Below the pieces are notes generated by a model. The model searched no databases. It was given only the letters and a program-made list of their open reading frames with translations, and was not told where the DNA came from. A stretch of DNA of 64,000 nt from Pseudomonas anguilliseptica (GTDB taxonomy: Bacteria > Pseudomonadota > Gammaproteobacteria > Pseudomonadales > Pseudomonadaceae): the NCBI RefSeq assembly GCF_021375795.1, contig NZ_JAEIOI010000003.1, positions 186,001 to 250,000 of the forward strand, written 5' to 3'. This document shows, in pieces, positions 1 through 8,860 of the stretch. Each line of letters starts with the position of its first letter. Position 1 is the first letter of the stretch. The position numbers were made by a program, and so were the translations under genes.

Positions 1-34
1 CGTAACCCTGAATCTGGTCGTGCTTGCTGAACAT
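1..34 (-). CDS. glyA: Serine hydroxymethyltransferase, N-terminal fragment
   Basis: Only the first 11 codons are inside the window; the gene runs off the left edge. The visible protein start is MFSKHDQIQGY, which matches the N-terminus of the GlyA1 paralogue that sits beside the betaine genes in Pseudomonas. GGAGA lies at 41-45, a suitable distance from the ATG at 32-34. The enzyme interconverts glycine and serine with tetrahydrofolate in the cytoplasm and would use the glycine made from betaine. It is divergent from ltaE. Identification rests on 11 residues plus context. Confidence 0.75.
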   Translation of the reverse strand, partial: MFSKHDQIQGY

Positions 35-153
35 CGCGAATCTCCTACGGCAGCCGCTGCGGCGCATCTGGTCGATCGGGGAACGAACCCCAGTTGCTAG
101 CGATGGTATGACTCGCCCTGCAGCGCCAGATGCCTAGGCACGCCACGGGGGAT

Positions 154-185
154 TGCGTTTGCGACATGCATGCGTCGCAAACGCA
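154..185. promoter_or_regulatory. Perfect 12-bp dyad in glyA-ltaE divergent promoter region
   Basis: TGCGTTTGCGAC (154-165) and GTCGCAAACGCA (174-185) are exact inverted repeats around an 8-bp centre. The dyad contains GCGACAT-N5-CGTC (161-176), which recurs upstream of gbcA/gbcB. A second dyad, GTATCTGC/GCAGATAC, lies at 232-239/254-261, nearer ltaE. These are candidate regulator sites; GbdR is a reasonable guess from the regulon, but binding is inferred. Confidence 0.45.
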
Positions 186-311
186 CAGGTAGCGTTGCGG
201 CTTCGCCTGTATGGCAGAGGATGTCGCCCCCGTATCTGCACGCGGGCGTGACCGCAGATACAGTAGACGCATCCCAAACGGCTTAGCGTTAGCGCCTACA
301 AGGAAGCTCCC

Positions 312-1355
312 ATGCCCGATCTCTCGCAACAATTCGCCAGCGACAACTACTCCGGTATCTGCCCGGAAGCCTGGGCAGCCATGGCCGAAGCCAATCAGGG
401 CCATCAGCGCGCCTATGGCGACGACGAATGGACCGCGCGCGCCGCCGACCATTTCCGCCGCCTGTTTGAAACCGACTGCGAAGTGTTCTTCGCCTTTAAC
501 GGCACAGCGGCCAACTCCCTGGCCTTGGCGTCGTTGTGTCAGAGCTACCACAGCGTGATCTGCTCGGAGACCGCCCACGTCGAAACCGACGAGTGCGGCG
601 CGCCGGAGTTCTTCTCCAACGGCTCCAAGCTGCTGCTGGCCAAGACCGAGAACGGCAAACTCACCCCCGAAGCGATCCGCGACATCGCCCTCAAACGCCA
701 GGACATCCACTACCCAAAACCACGGGTGGTCACCCTGACCCAGGCCACGGAAGTCGGCACCGTTTACAGCCCAGACGAAGTGCGCGCGATCAGCGCGGTG
801 TGCGGCGAACTGGGCCTGCACCTGCATATGGACGGCGCGCGTTTTTCCAACGCCTGCGCCTCTCTCGGCTGCAGCCCGGCCGAGCTGACCTGGAAGGCCG
901 GCGTGGATGTACTGTGTTTTGGCGGCACCAAGAACGGCATGGCGGTGGGTGAGGCGATCCTGTTCTTCAACAAGGATCTGGCGGAAGACTTCGACTACCG
1001 CTGCAAACAGGCCGGTCAGCTGGCCTCGAAGATGCGCTACCTGTCCGCGCCCTGGGTCGGCATTCTGCAGAACGACGCCTGGCTGAAATACGCCCAGCAC
1101 GCCAACCGCTGCGCGCAACTGCTCGCCGAGTTGGTCAACGATATTCCGGGGGTCAGGCTGATGTTCCCGGTGCAGGCCAACGGCGTATTTTTGCAGATGT
1201 CAGAACCGGCGCTGGAAATCCTGCGCGGCCAGGGCTGGCGCTTCTACACCTTTATCGGAGCCGGCGGCGCACGCTTTATGTGCTCCTGGGACACCGACGA
1301 AGCGCGGGTGCGCCAGCTGGCCGGGGATATTCGTGCAGCGATGGCGGCGGGCTAA
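312..1355 (+). CDS. ltaE: Low-specificity L-threonine aldolase
   Basis: A 347-residue fold-type I PLP enzyme that cleaves L-threonine or allo-threonine to glycine and acetaldehyde in the cytoplasm. The PLP lysine is in the segment FGGTKNG near residue 210, and the family HMDGARFSNA segment lies upstream of it. Full length for the family. The ATG at 312 follows GGAAGC at a usable distance. It is divergent from glyA, the arrangement seen around PA5413-PA5415 in P. aeruginosa. It connects threonine to the glycine pool created by betaine breakdown. Function is by family; the in vivo substrate is not shown by the sequence. Confidence 0.9.
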   Translation: MPDLSQQFASDNYSGICPEAWAAMAEANQGHQRAYGDDEWTARAADHFRRLFETDCEVFFAFNGTAANSLALASLCQSYHSVICSETAHVETDECGAPEFFSNGSKLLLAKTENGKLTPEAIRDIALKRQDIHYPKPRVVTLTQATEVGTVYSPDEVRAISAVCGELGLHLHMDGARFSNACASLGCSPAELTWKAGVDVLCFGGTKNGMAVGEAILFFNKDLAEDFDYRCKQAGQLASKMRYLSAPWVGILQNDAWLKYAQHANRCAQLLAELVNDIPGVRLMFPVQANGVFLQMSEPALEILRGQGWRFYTFIGAGGARFMCSWDTDEARVRQLAGDIRAAMAAG

Positions 1356-1387
1356 AGCAATACCGGAACAGGTAAACCGTTTGCCCA

Positions 1388-1497
1388 TGTAGGAGCCAGC
1401 TTGTGCCCCCATGGATGGGGTAAATGCAGCGAGCCGCCGGGAGCGGCGGCTGCCTGGCAATCCAGCCGAAAGCATCGCCAGCAAGCTGACTCCTACG
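1388..1497. repeat. Intergenic TGTAGGAGCCAGCTTG-type inverted repeat
   Basis: Starts TGTAGGAGCCAGCTTG and ends with the inverted counterpart GCCAGCAAGCTGACTCCTAC. It lies between two convergent genes. Related copies occur at 13279-13343 and 36223-36278, and a looser one at 50385. It is a REP-type sequence and may also act as a bidirectional terminator. Confidence 0.7.
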
Positions 1498-1509
1498 TGA
1501 CCGAGAGAC

Positions 1510-1761
1510 TCACGAAGGACGGGGCACCAAGGCCGGCAGCAAGGTGCGCGAGATCGCCTCGCGCACATTCGGCAGCAGCGTCGCGCTGCCACCCAATAAT
1601 TCCTCCACCAGTCGCCGCAGCGCCACCGCTCGCTCCGGACTCAGGCCGCTGACGGCATGCTCGCAGGCCTGCTCGGCGGTAACGCCGGGTGGAATCGACA
1701 GCCCCAGCGCCACCAGGCGTTCGCGTAGGTCCTCCTGATCGATCAGGTCGGCGTGCATCAT
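1510..1761 (-). CDS. Hypothetical protein downstream of the ETF genes
   Basis: An 83-residue acidic protein that I do not recognise as a named family. It begins MMHADLIDQEDLRERL and looks helical, with a long amphipathic stretch and no signal peptide or membrane segment. The open frame extends further upstream, but the start at 1761 is chosen because AAAGGAGG lies 9 bases before it and because the etfB stop is at 1787. It is the last gene of the dgcA-dgcB-etfA-etfB transcription unit, so a minor role in dimethylglycine oxidation is plausible. No function is assigned. Confidence 0.65.
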   Translation of the reverse strand: MMHADLIDQEDLRERLVALGLSIPPGVTAEQACEHAVSGLSPERAVALRRLVEELLGGSATLLPNVREAISRTLLPALVPRPS

Positions 1762-1786
1762 GGTCAATTCCTCCTTTGGTGACGTG

Positions 1787-2560
1787 CTAGCGCAGCACGC
1801 CTTCTTCCAACAGCAATTTGAAGATAGCCTCCGCGCCCGCTTGCGGCGAGACATCCTTGAGCACCTGCCCACCGCCGCCCGACGCTTTGGCGGTGGCGGC
1901 TTTCATGCGTTCGGCGCCGGTCTTGGCCTTGATCACCTTGAGGCGCTTGGGCCGGGGCTTGGCCGGTTGCAGCTGGGCGCTGGCAAACAGCGGGTCGGCA
2001 ACCAATTCCACCTCTTCAGCGGTCAACAGGCCCCTCCGCGCCGGGCCGAAAGCGCTTTGCCGGGCAACGGGCGACGCATTGTCGACGCTGGCGACAAATG
2101 GCAAACGCACCTGCAAGCGCCGGCGCTGACCGCGCGGCAGGGCTTGCAGCACCTGGGCCACACCATTGCTGACCTGTTCCACCGCCGCTAGCCCAACCAC
2201 CAGTGGCCAGCCGAGTTGCTCCGCCAGCAGGTAAGGCAGCATGCCCGAGCCTTCACCGGTTTCCGCCTGGCTGCCGGTCAGCACCAGCTGCGCGTTGGAA
2301 TCACTCAGGTAATCGGCGAGCACCGGCAACGCATCGCTGTGCGCCGGTTGTTCGAGAATCTTGATCTGCGCAAGGCCCATCCCCAGATAAGCGCGCAGCG
2401 CCTCCTGCTGCGGATCGCCGGCATGCAGCACCTGCAAGCGCTCACCGGCCAGACGCAAGCCCAGCTCGACGGCACGGGCGTCCTGCTCGGCACGCCGTGG
2501 CCGGCCAGACGTAGGATGCGCGCCGACCGAAACCAGGGCGACGATATTCAAGTCAGTCAT
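1787..2560 (-). CDS. etfB: Electron transfer flavoprotein beta subunit (dimethylglycine operon)
   Basis: About 257 residues with the EtfB/adenine-nucleotide-hydrolase-like fold. The N-terminal segment NIVALVSVGAHPTSGRP is followed by a region with the family TGSQAETGEGSGMLPYLLAEQLG pattern near residues 95-120. The ATG at 2560 is preferred over one at 2608 because GGGAGG precedes it and the upstream etfA stop is at 2605. With EtfA it should carry electrons from the demethylase DgcA/DgcB to the quinone pool. This is a diverged, pathway-specific paralogue rather than the housekeeping ETF. Confidence 0.8.
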   Translation of the reverse strand: MTDLNIVALVSVGAHPTSGRPRRAEQDARAVELGLRLAGERLQVLHAGDPQQEALRAYLGMGLAQIKILEQPAHSDALPVLADYLSDSNAQLVLTGSQAETGEGSGMLPYLLAEQLGWPLVVGLAAVEQVSNGVAQVLQALPRGQRRRLQVRLPFVASVDNASPVARQSAFGPARRGLLTAEEVELVADPLFASAQLQPAKPRPKRLKVIKAKTGAERMKAATAKASGGGGQVLKDVSPQAGAEAIFKLLLEEGVLR

Positions 2561-2604
2561 AACTACGCCCTCCCACCATATTCGCCGCGCAATAGTGCTT
2601 AGAT

Positions 2605-3828
2605 TCATGCCGCATCGCGTTCTGCTCCCTGCCGATGGGCGGCGACTCGCTCGATCAGCGCCTGCAGAATCGCGGCGGATTCGCCGATCACCGACAGATC
2701 GGCGCGTTTGATCATGTCGCAGGTCGGGTCGAGGTTGATCGCCACCACCTTGTCGCAGGCACCGATGCCTTGCAGGTGCTGGATCGCCCCGGAAATCCCC
2801 ACGGCCACATAGACCCGCGCCGTGACCCAGATACCGGACGCGCCGACCTGGCGCTCGCGGCCCATAAAGCCATCGTCCACAGCCACCCGCGAGGCGCCTT
2901 CGGTGGCACCCAGCGCCGCAGCGGCCTGGTGGAACAGCGCCCAGTCCTTCACGCCGTTGCCGCCGGAGAGAATAAATTCGGCCTCGGCCATGGGGATCTG
3001 CGCCGGGTCGACCGCCACCGCACCCAGATCCTGAATCCGTGGCAAGTGGCTGACCAGCACTTCACTAAGCGCCAGCGGCCGCACTTCATGGCGGGTTTCG
3101 CTGACCGGCTCGGCGCATTCCACCGCCGCCAGAATCAGGCGTGGGACTTGTTGCACCAGGTCTTCCCGACCGGCACCCGCACGCCCACTGGCAAGGCCAT
3201 CGGCCACCTGCCAGACCCGCGTAGCCGGGCGCTCGCCCAGTTTGGCGGCCAGGCGGCGGCCCAATTCACCACCACCGCTGCGGCTGTCGGGCAGCAGCCA
3301 ATGGCGCGGCGACAATTGCCGTTCGATCGCGCCGAGTGCCAACACCCGCGCTTCCGGGGAATAGCCGTCGAAATCGTCACCAGCGAACTGCAACAGGCGA
3401 TCCACGCCGTTGCTGTCGAAGGCGCTTTCCTTGTGCTCACCAAAGATCACCGCCACCACCGCGCCGTCGCTGCCGGCGAGTTTGTGCGCCAGGCCTAGCA
3501 GGTCCTTGTCATGCGAGCTCAGGCGGCCGCCGAGCATGTCCGGCACCACAGCGATATAGAACGCCGGTTGCTCGACCACATGCAGCGGCAATTGCACCAC
3601 GGCACTGGCCGTCGAACGCTTGGCCGCGCCGCCTTGCTGCGCGCCGGAACGGTCGATGCGTTTAAGGCCGTTGGGGCCGACAAATCCGACCGCATGCGGG
3701 TTCTTGCGCAGCACTCCAGTGGCGCTCAGCCAGCTGGCCACCGCCGGCTGTGCGGCGGCATGCAGCGGGTGCAGGCGATTGCGGGCGATCCATTCGGCCC
3801 GCGGGTCACGGCGGATAAGGTCGCTCAT
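2605..3828 (-). CDS. etfA: Electron transfer flavoprotein alpha subunit (dimethylglycine operon)
   Basis: About 407 residues. The C-terminal FAD domain is clear: the family VGASG and YVAVGISGAIQHLQG segments are followed by VVAINLDP near the end. The first 70 or so residues, rich in Arg and His, are longer than in housekeeping EtfA. The ATG at 3828 has AGGAG 8 bases upstream; the open frame upstream of it merely reads through an intergenic repeat. It partners the EtfB encoded immediately downstream and sits between dgcB and etfB, as in other pseudomonads. It receives electrons from dimethylglycine/sarcosine oxidation. Confidence 0.85.
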   Translation of the reverse strand: MSDLIRRDPRAEWIARNRLHPLHAAAQPAVASWLSATGVLRKNPHAVGFVGPNGLKRIDRSGAQQGGAAKRSTASAVVQLPLHVVEQPAFYIAVVPDMLGGRLSSHDKDLLGLAHKLAGSDGAVVAVIFGEHKESAFDSNGVDRLLQFAGDDFDGYSPEARVLALGAIERQLSPRHWLLPDSRSGGGELGRRLAAKLGERPATRVWQVADGLASGRAGAGREDLVQQVPRLILAAVECAEPVSETRHEVRPLALSEVLVSHLPRIQDLGAVAVDPAQIPMAEAEFILSGGNGVKDWALFHQAAAALGATEGASRVAVDDGFMGRERQVGASGIWVTARVYVAVGISGAIQHLQGIGACDKVVAINLDPTCDMIKRADLSVIGESAAILQALIERVAAHRQGAERDAA

Positions 3829-3858
3829 ACACAGGGCTCCTGAGCAGTCACGAACAGT

Positions 3859-3968
3859 CCCCTCGCCCCTTTGGGGGAGAGGGTTAGGGAGAGGGGGAAG
3901 CAGGCGACACCGGCATGGTGACTGCCACCCTCTCCCCCTACCCCTCTCCCGCACGCGGGAGAGGGGAG
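3859..3968. repeat. C/T-rich inverted repeat inside the dgcB-etfA gap
   Basis: CCCTCGCCCCTTTGGGGGAGAGGG is followed by a mirrored CCCTCTCCC...GGGAGAGGGG block, giving a long imperfect palindrome of CTCTCCC units. A half copy is at 21420-21446. It is an intergenic repeat within an operon, so it may attenuate or process the dgc-etf transcript. Confidence 0.6.
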
Positions 3969-3988
3969 ACAAGCGACATACACTCTCA

Positions 3989-5941
3989 TCACGACACCTC
4001 CGCCGCTTCTCGTGGCGTAACTGCTGCCGGCGCTGCCTGCTCAATCAGCACCTCAGCCACCAGCTCGGCAATATCCTTGACCTCAGGCCGCGGGCCGACC
4101 ACGCCTTCGAGCATCGCCGTGCACTGCGGGCAACCTACTGCGACCAGTTCGGCGGCGGTTTCCTTGATATCGACCATGCGCATATCGGGGATACGCTGCT
4201 TGCCGGGGATATCGGTGATCGGCGCGCCGCCGCCACCGCCGCAGCAACGGGAGCGGAAGCCCGAGCGCTGCATCTCTTTCACTTCAATGCCGATAGCGTT
4301 CAGCACAGCGCGTGGGGCCTCATATTCACCGTTGTAGCGGCCCAGGTAGCACGGGTCGTGATAGGTGACCGAGCCGCCCTTGTGGGTGCCGATGTTGAGT
4401 TTCTGGCCGCTGATCAGCTCATCCATATAGGTGCTGTGGTGCAGCACCGAATAGCGGGCGCCCAGCTCGCCGTATTCGTTTTTCAGCACGTGGAAGCTGT
4501 GCGGGTCGCAGGTGACGATGCGCTTGAACTGGTACTTGGCCAGGGTGGCGATATTGCGTTTGGCCAGCAACTGGAAGGTCGCCTCATCGCCGAGACGCCG
4601 GGCCACGTCGCCACTGTCGCGCTCTTCCAGCCCGAGCACGGCGAAGTCGACGTTGGCGGCTTTCAGCACTTTGACAAAGGCGCGCAGGGTACGCTGGTTG
4701 CGCATATCGAAGGCGCCATCGCCAACCCAGAACAGCACATCGACGTTCTGTTTGTCGCTCAGCAGCGGCAGGTTGAGGTCCGCCGCCCAGTTCAGTCGAC
4801 CGCCGGGGTTGAAGCCACCGGGGTTGTCAGTAGCGATCAGATTGTCCAGCACCTCGGCGCCCTTGTTCGGCGTCGCGCCTTTTTCCAAGGTCAGATGGCG
4901 GCGCATATCGACGATGGCATCGACGTGCTCGATCATCATCGGGCACTCCTCGACGCAGGCACGGCAAGTGGTACACGACCACAGCGTCTCGGCATCGACC
5001 AGGGCTTTGCCCTGCAGATTGACGATGGGCAAGTGCGGGCCGCCGCTGTGCTCGCCCACTGGTTTTCCTGGGTAAGGCGAACCGGCGAACTTGGCATCGG
5101 TGCCGCCGGCCAGGCCAACCACCATGTCCTGAATCAGCTTCTTCGGGTTCAACGGCTGACCGGCGGCGAAGGCCGGGCAGGCCGCCTCGCACTTGCCGCA
5201 CTGCACGCAGGCATCGAAACCGAGCAACTGGTTCCAGGTGAAATCCGTAGGCTTTTCCACGCCCAGCGGGGCTTTAGGATCGTCCAGATTTAGCGCTTTG
5301 AGGCCGGTCGAACGGCCGCCACCAAAGCGCTCACTGCGGCGGTGCCAGGCCAGGTGCAGGGCACCGGCGAAGGCGTGCTTCATCGGCCCGCCCCAGGTCA
5401 TGCCGAAGAACAACTCGGACACGCCCCAAGCCACGCCGACGGTCAGCAGCAGCGCCAGCACCCAACCACCAAAGCCTTCCGGCAGGATGCCGGCAACAGG
5501 AAGCGTGGCGATAAAGAAGCTGCCGGCAAACATCAGCAGGCTTTTTGGCAGACGCATCCACGGGCCTTTCGACAAGCGCGATGGCGGATCGAGGCGGCGT
5601 TTGGCGACAAACAGCGCGCCGCCGAACATCAGCGCGCTCGCCACCAGCAGGGCGAAGCCGAGGATGCGGCTGTGCAGGCCAAAGCCGTGCACCAGAATCG
5701 CCAGCACCGCCGCCAGGACAAAGCCGCCCGCCGTGGCCACGTGGGTGTTGGCAATGTATTTATCGCGCGCCACCACATGGTGCAGATCAACCATATAACG
5801 GCGCGGCATGGCCAGCAGTCCGCCCAGCCAGTCGACCTGAGCCGGACGGCCACGGCGCCACATCAGAAAGCGCTTCACCGCGCCGATAACCGCAAGGGCC
5901 AGGGCAGCGAAGAGCAGGATGGGGAGTAGGGTGTTTAACAT
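3989..5941 (-). CDS. dgcB: Dimethylglycine catabolism protein DgcB, membrane Fe-S oxidoreductase
   Basis: About 650 residues. An N-terminal membrane part (roughly residues 5-180, several hydrophobic helices) is followed by two 4Fe-4S motifs, CVQCGKCEAACP near 245 and CTTCRACVEECP further on. The C-terminus has the heterodisulfide-reductase-type CCG region (HDPCYLGR, RCCGGGGG, GCPQCTAM). It works with DgcA to demethylate dimethylglycine and pass electrons onward, probably to the neighbouring ETF. The ATG at 5941 is favoured over 5950 because TTGAGG lies 9 bases upstream. Its position between dgcA and etfA matches the known Pseudomonas cluster. Confidence 0.9.
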   Translation of the reverse strand: MLNTLLPILLFAALALAVIGAVKRFLMWRRGRPAQVDWLGGLLAMPRRYMVDLHHVVARDKYIANTHVATAGGFVLAAVLAILVHGFGLHSRILGFALLVASALMFGGALFVAKRRLDPPSRLSKGPWMRLPKSLLMFAGSFFIATLPVAGILPEGFGGWVLALLLTVGVAWGVSELFFGMTWGGPMKHAFAGALHLAWHRRSERFGGGRSTGLKALNLDDPKAPLGVEKPTDFTWNQLLGFDACVQCGKCEAACPAFAAGQPLNPKKLIQDMVVGLAGGTDAKFAGSPYPGKPVGEHSGGPHLPIVNLQGKALVDAETLWSCTTCRACVEECPMMIEHVDAIVDMRRHLTLEKGATPNKGAEVLDNLIATDNPGGFNPGGRLNWAADLNLPLLSDKQNVDVLFWVGDGAFDMRNQRTLRAFVKVLKAANVDFAVLGLEERDSGDVARRLGDEATFQLLAKRNIATLAKYQFKRIVTCDPHSFHVLKNEYGELGARYSVLHHSTYMDELISGQKLNIGTHKGGSVTYHDPCYLGRYNGEYEAPRAVLNAIGIEVKEMQRSGFRSRCCGGGGGAPITDIPGKQRIPDMRMVDIKETAAELVAVGCPQCTAMLEGVVGPRPEVKDIAELVAEVLIEQAAPAAVTPREAAEVS

Positions 5942-5973
5942 CGAGGACATCCTCAATCCCGAAGGTGGGGCTG

Positions 5974-6031
5974 GTGGGAGGGACTTTAGCCGCGATGCTT
6001 TTAGCCTTGTCGCGGCTAAAGCCCCTCCCAC
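5974..6031. repeat. GTGGGAGGGGCTTTAGCCGCGA-type palindrome
   Basis: A hairpin-forming palindrome between dgcA and dgcB; the two arms read GTGGGAGGGACTTTAGCCGC and GCGGCTAAAGCCCCTCCCAC. It is one of six copies of the same family in the window, all within 5.9-29.8 kb. Confidence 0.8.
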
Positions 6032-6049
6032 ACCGGTTCAGCGTTTAGA

Positions 6050-8110
6050 TCAGAAGTCCTTGCACAGCCGCAGCGCGTCGTAGATCGCCGCGTGGGTGTT
6101 GCGCTGAGCCACGCAGTCGCCGATGCGGAACAGCAGATAACCGTCGCCCGCCTCGGATAAACATGGCTGCGGCTTGATCGCGAACAGCGCTTCCACGTCG
6201 ATCTGGCCCTTGTTGCGCGAGCCGTCCTTGAGGGCGTAGTACAGGCGCTCGTCAGGGCGCACGCCGTTTTCCACCACCACCTGATCGACCACGCGCTCTT
6301 CTTTCGCGCCGGTGTATTCGTTCTCCAGCACCGCCACCAGCTTGTCGCCTTCGCGGTAGACCTTCTCCAGCATCATGTCGCCGGTCATGATCACTTCTTT
6401 CGGGTACAGGCTGCGGTAGTACGTCGGGAACGTGGTGCCGCCCATGGCCACACCCGGCTTGATGTCGTCGGTGACGATCTCGACCTTGGCGCCCTTCTCG
6501 GCGATAAAGTCGGCCACCGACATACCGGAGAATTCGCAAATGGTGTCGTACACCAGCACGTTATTGCCCGGCGCCACTTTGCCGTCGAGGATGTCCCAAC
6601 TGCTGACCACCAGGCCTTCGGCCGCGCCCCAGTGCTCGTTCTGCTCAATAAACGGATGGCCGCCGTTGGCCAGCACCACAATATCCGGGCGCAGGTCCAT
6701 GATGCTGGCCTCGTCCGCACCGGTGCCCAGGCGCAGGTCGATGTTCAGGCGGGCCAACTCCAGCTGGAACCAGCGGGTAATGCCGGCCATCTGGTCACGC
6801 TGCGGTGCCTTGGCGGCTAAAGTGATTTGCCCGCCGAGGCTGTCTTTCTTCTCGAACAGGGTCACATCATGGCCACGCTCGGCGGCGACGCGCGCTGCTT
6901 CCATACCGGCCGGGCCACCACCGACGATCACCACTTTGCGCTTCGGCCCGCTGGTTTTTTCGATGATATGCGGCAGGCCCATGTATTCGCGGCTGGTCGC
7001 AGCGTTCTGGATGCACAGCACATCCAGGCCCTGGTACTGGCGGTCGATGCAGTAGTTGGCACCGACGCACTGCTTGATCTGGTCGACCTGGCCCATCTTG
7101 ATCTTGGCGATTAGGTGCGGGTCGGCGATGTGCGCGCGGGTCATGCCGACCATATCGACATAGCCGCCTTCCAAAATCCGGGTGGCCTGATTCGGGTCCT
7201 TGATGTTCTGCGCGTGCAGCACCGGCACCTTGACCACTTCCTTGATCCCAGCGGCCAGGTGCAGGAACGGCTCCGGCGGGTAACTCATGTTCGGAATCAC
7301 GTTGGCCAGAGTGTTGTGGGTGTCGGCACCAGAGCCGACCACGCCGATAAAGTCGATCAGACCGGTAGCGTCGTAATACGCTGCGATCTGCTTCATGTCT
7401 TCGTGAGAGAGGCCGTCCGGGTGGAACTCATCACCGGAGATACGCAGGCCCACGCAGAAATCGGGACCGACCTCGGCGCGCACCGCTTTGATCACTTCCA
7501 GGCCGAACTTCATCCGGCCCTCGAAGGTGCCGCCCCATTCGTCAGTGCGCTTGTTCACCCGAGGCGACCAGAACTGGTCGATCATGTGCTGGTGCACAGC
7601 CGACAGCTCAACGCCGTCCAGGCCGCCGGCTTTGGCCCGAGCCGCTGCCTTGGCGAAGTCACCGATGACACGCCACATTTCCTCCGGCTCGATGGTCTTG
7701 CAGGTGGCGCGGTGTACCGGTTCGCGGATACCGGACGGCGACATCAGGGTCGGCCAGTCGAAGCCATCCCAGCGCGAGCGGCGACCCATGTGGGTAATCT
7801 GGATCATGATCTTGGCGCCATGCTTGTGCATGGCGTCGGCCAGGTTCTGAAAGTGCGGAATGATCCGGTCGGTGGACAGGTTCACCGAGCTCCACCAGCT
7901 GTGCGGGCTGTCGATGGAGACCACCGACGAGCCACCGCAGATGGCCAGACCGACGCCGCCCTTGGCCTTCTCTTCGTAGTACTTGACGTAACGCTCCGTG
8001 GTCATGCCGCCGTCGGTGGCCATGACCTCGGCGTGCGCGGTGGACACGATGCGGTTGCGGATGGTCAGCTTGCCGATCTGGATCGGCTGGAACATTGCTT
8101 CAAAAGCCAT
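6050..8110 (-). CDS. dgcA: Dimethylglycine demethylase DgcA, flavin/FeS oxidoreductase
   Basis: A 686-residue protein of the trimethylamine-dehydrogenase / old yellow enzyme type. The N-terminal FMN TIM barrel (about 1-370) carries HMGRRSRWDG and DGVELSAVHQHMIDQF. A dinucleotide-binding motif, VIVGGGPAGMEAARVAAERG, begins near 393. The linker that normally binds a 4Fe-4S cluster reads CVGANYC...C, so one of the four expected cysteines is alanine. The length equals known Pseudomonas DgcA. It converts dimethylglycine to sarcosine. It heads dgcA-dgcB-etfA-etfB, downstream of the DUF5943 and dipeptidase genes, on the minus strand. Confidence 0.92.
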   Translation of the reverse strand: MAFEAMFQPIQIGKLTIRNRIVSTAHAEVMATDGGMTTERYVKYYEEKAKGGVGLAICGGSSVVSIDSPHSWWSSVNLSTDRIIPHFQNLADAMHKHGAKIMIQITHMGRRSRWDGFDWPTLMSPSGIREPVHRATCKTIEPEEMWRVIGDFAKAAARAKAGGLDGVELSAVHQHMIDQFWSPRVNKRTDEWGGTFEGRMKFGLEVIKAVRAEVGPDFCVGLRISGDEFHPDGLSHEDMKQIAAYYDATGLIDFIGVVGSGADTHNTLANVIPNMSYPPEPFLHLAAGIKEVVKVPVLHAQNIKDPNQATRILEGGYVDMVGMTRAHIADPHLIAKIKMGQVDQIKQCVGANYCIDRQYQGLDVLCIQNAATSREYMGLPHIIEKTSGPKRKVVIVGGGPAGMEAARVAAERGHDVTLFEKKDSLGGQITLAAKAPQRDQMAGITRWFQLELARLNIDLRLGTGADEASIMDLRPDIVVLANGGHPFIEQNEHWGAAEGLVVSSWDILDGKVAPGNNVLVYDTICEFSGMSVADFIAEKGAKVEIVTDDIKPGVAMGGTTFPTYYRSLYPKEVIMTGDMMLEKVYREGDKLVAVLENEYTGAKEERVVDQVVVENGVRPDERLYYALKDGSRNKGQIDVEALFAIKPQPCLSEAGDGYLLFRIGDCVAQRNTHAAIYDALRLCKDF

Positions 8111-8136
8111 TACGGCACCCTCACTGGCGTTTCACT

Positions 8137-8185
8137 GTGGGAGGGGCTTTAGCCGCGACAGCCTCGCCGCTAAAGCGCCTCCCAC
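8137..8185. repeat. GTGGGAGGGGCTTTAGCCGCGA-type palindrome
   Basis: A compact copy (GTGGGAGG ... CCTCCCAC) in the short gap between the DUF5943 gene and dgcA. Same family as 5974-6031. Confidence 0.8.
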
Positions 8186-8198
8186 GCACGGTATTTTT

Positions 8199-8729
8199 CT
8201 AGCGTGGCTTCACCACAAACAGGCCATCGTCGTGGCCCTCTTCGGAGCCGCCATAGACCTGCTCGGCCACGGTGCGCAATGGGCTGCCCTGGGCCTGGAG
8301 AATCTGATCCATGGCGCCGGCAAACCAGCCGGTGAACATGTAGTCGACCTTGCGCCCGCACTTGCCGTAGACGTAGACAAAGGCCGAGTGTTTGAGCTTC
8401 ACCGAGGCGGTGCCGGCGGCCAGGTCGATGGCGTCGATCTCGAACAGCCCCCAGCCGCGTTGCGACAGGCGCTTCATGTAGTGCTCGAACACCGCCACGC
8501 CCGACAGACCGTGGCATTCGGCCTCTTTCTCGCACCAGTGCCAGGCGGACTTGTAGCCGGCCTTGTAGAGAATCTCGGCATAGGCTTCAGCGCCCAGTAC
8601 CTCTTCGATACCGATATGGTTGTTGACGAAGAAATGCCGCGGCACATAGAGCATCGGCAGCGCGTCGGTGGTCCAGACGCCGGTTTCGTCGTCGACCTGG
8701 ATAGGCATTTCGGGTGCGTGGGTGGCCAT
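8199..8729 (-). CDS. DUF5943-type protein of the betaine cluster
   Basis: 176 residues starting MATHAPEMPIQVDDETGVW. It corresponds to the small conserved protein encoded between the dipeptidase and dgcA genes in pseudomonads (PA5397 type). The C-terminal half (KLKHSAFVYVYGKCGRKVDY, then FTGWFAGAMDQILQ) resembles a V4R (4-vinyl reductase-like) small-molecule domain, but that is a loose match by eye. No signal peptide. GGAG lies about 10 bases before the ATG at 8729; the frame remains open into the upstream gene, which is coincidental. The role is unknown, possibly a sensor or accessory for methylated amine oxidation. Confidence 0.75.
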   Translation of the reverse strand: MATHAPEMPIQVDDETGVWTTDALPMLYVPRHFFVNNHIGIEEVLGAEAYAEILYKAGYKSAWHWCEKEAECHGLSGVAVFEHYMKRLSQRGWGLFEIDAIDLAAGTASVKLKHSAFVYVYGKCGRKVDYMFTGWFAGAMDQILQAQGSPLRTVAEQVYGGSEEGHDDGLFVVKPR

Positions 8730-8760
8730 GTGTTCAGTGCTCCAGAATCTTGTTTGATTG

Positions 8761-8836
8761 GTGGGAGGGGCTTTAGCCGCGACCTGCCCCGCAGGGGCAG
8801 CATCATTAAGGGCGTCGCGGCTAAAGCCCCTCCCAC
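8761..8836. repeat. GTGGGAGGGGCTTTAGCCGCGA-type palindrome
   Basis: GTGGGAGGGGCTTTAGCCGC and its exact inverse enclose a smaller GCCCCGCAGGGGC hairpin. It lies between the dipeptidase and DUF5943 genes. Confidence 0.8.
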
Positions 8837-8860
8837 AGAGGATCGTGTGGGCGTAAAGCG

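Noticed and set aside
3620..5293. 557-codon forward open frame across etfA, the repeat and dgcB
   Set aside because: Runs antisense through two well-identified genes and through an intergenic repeat.
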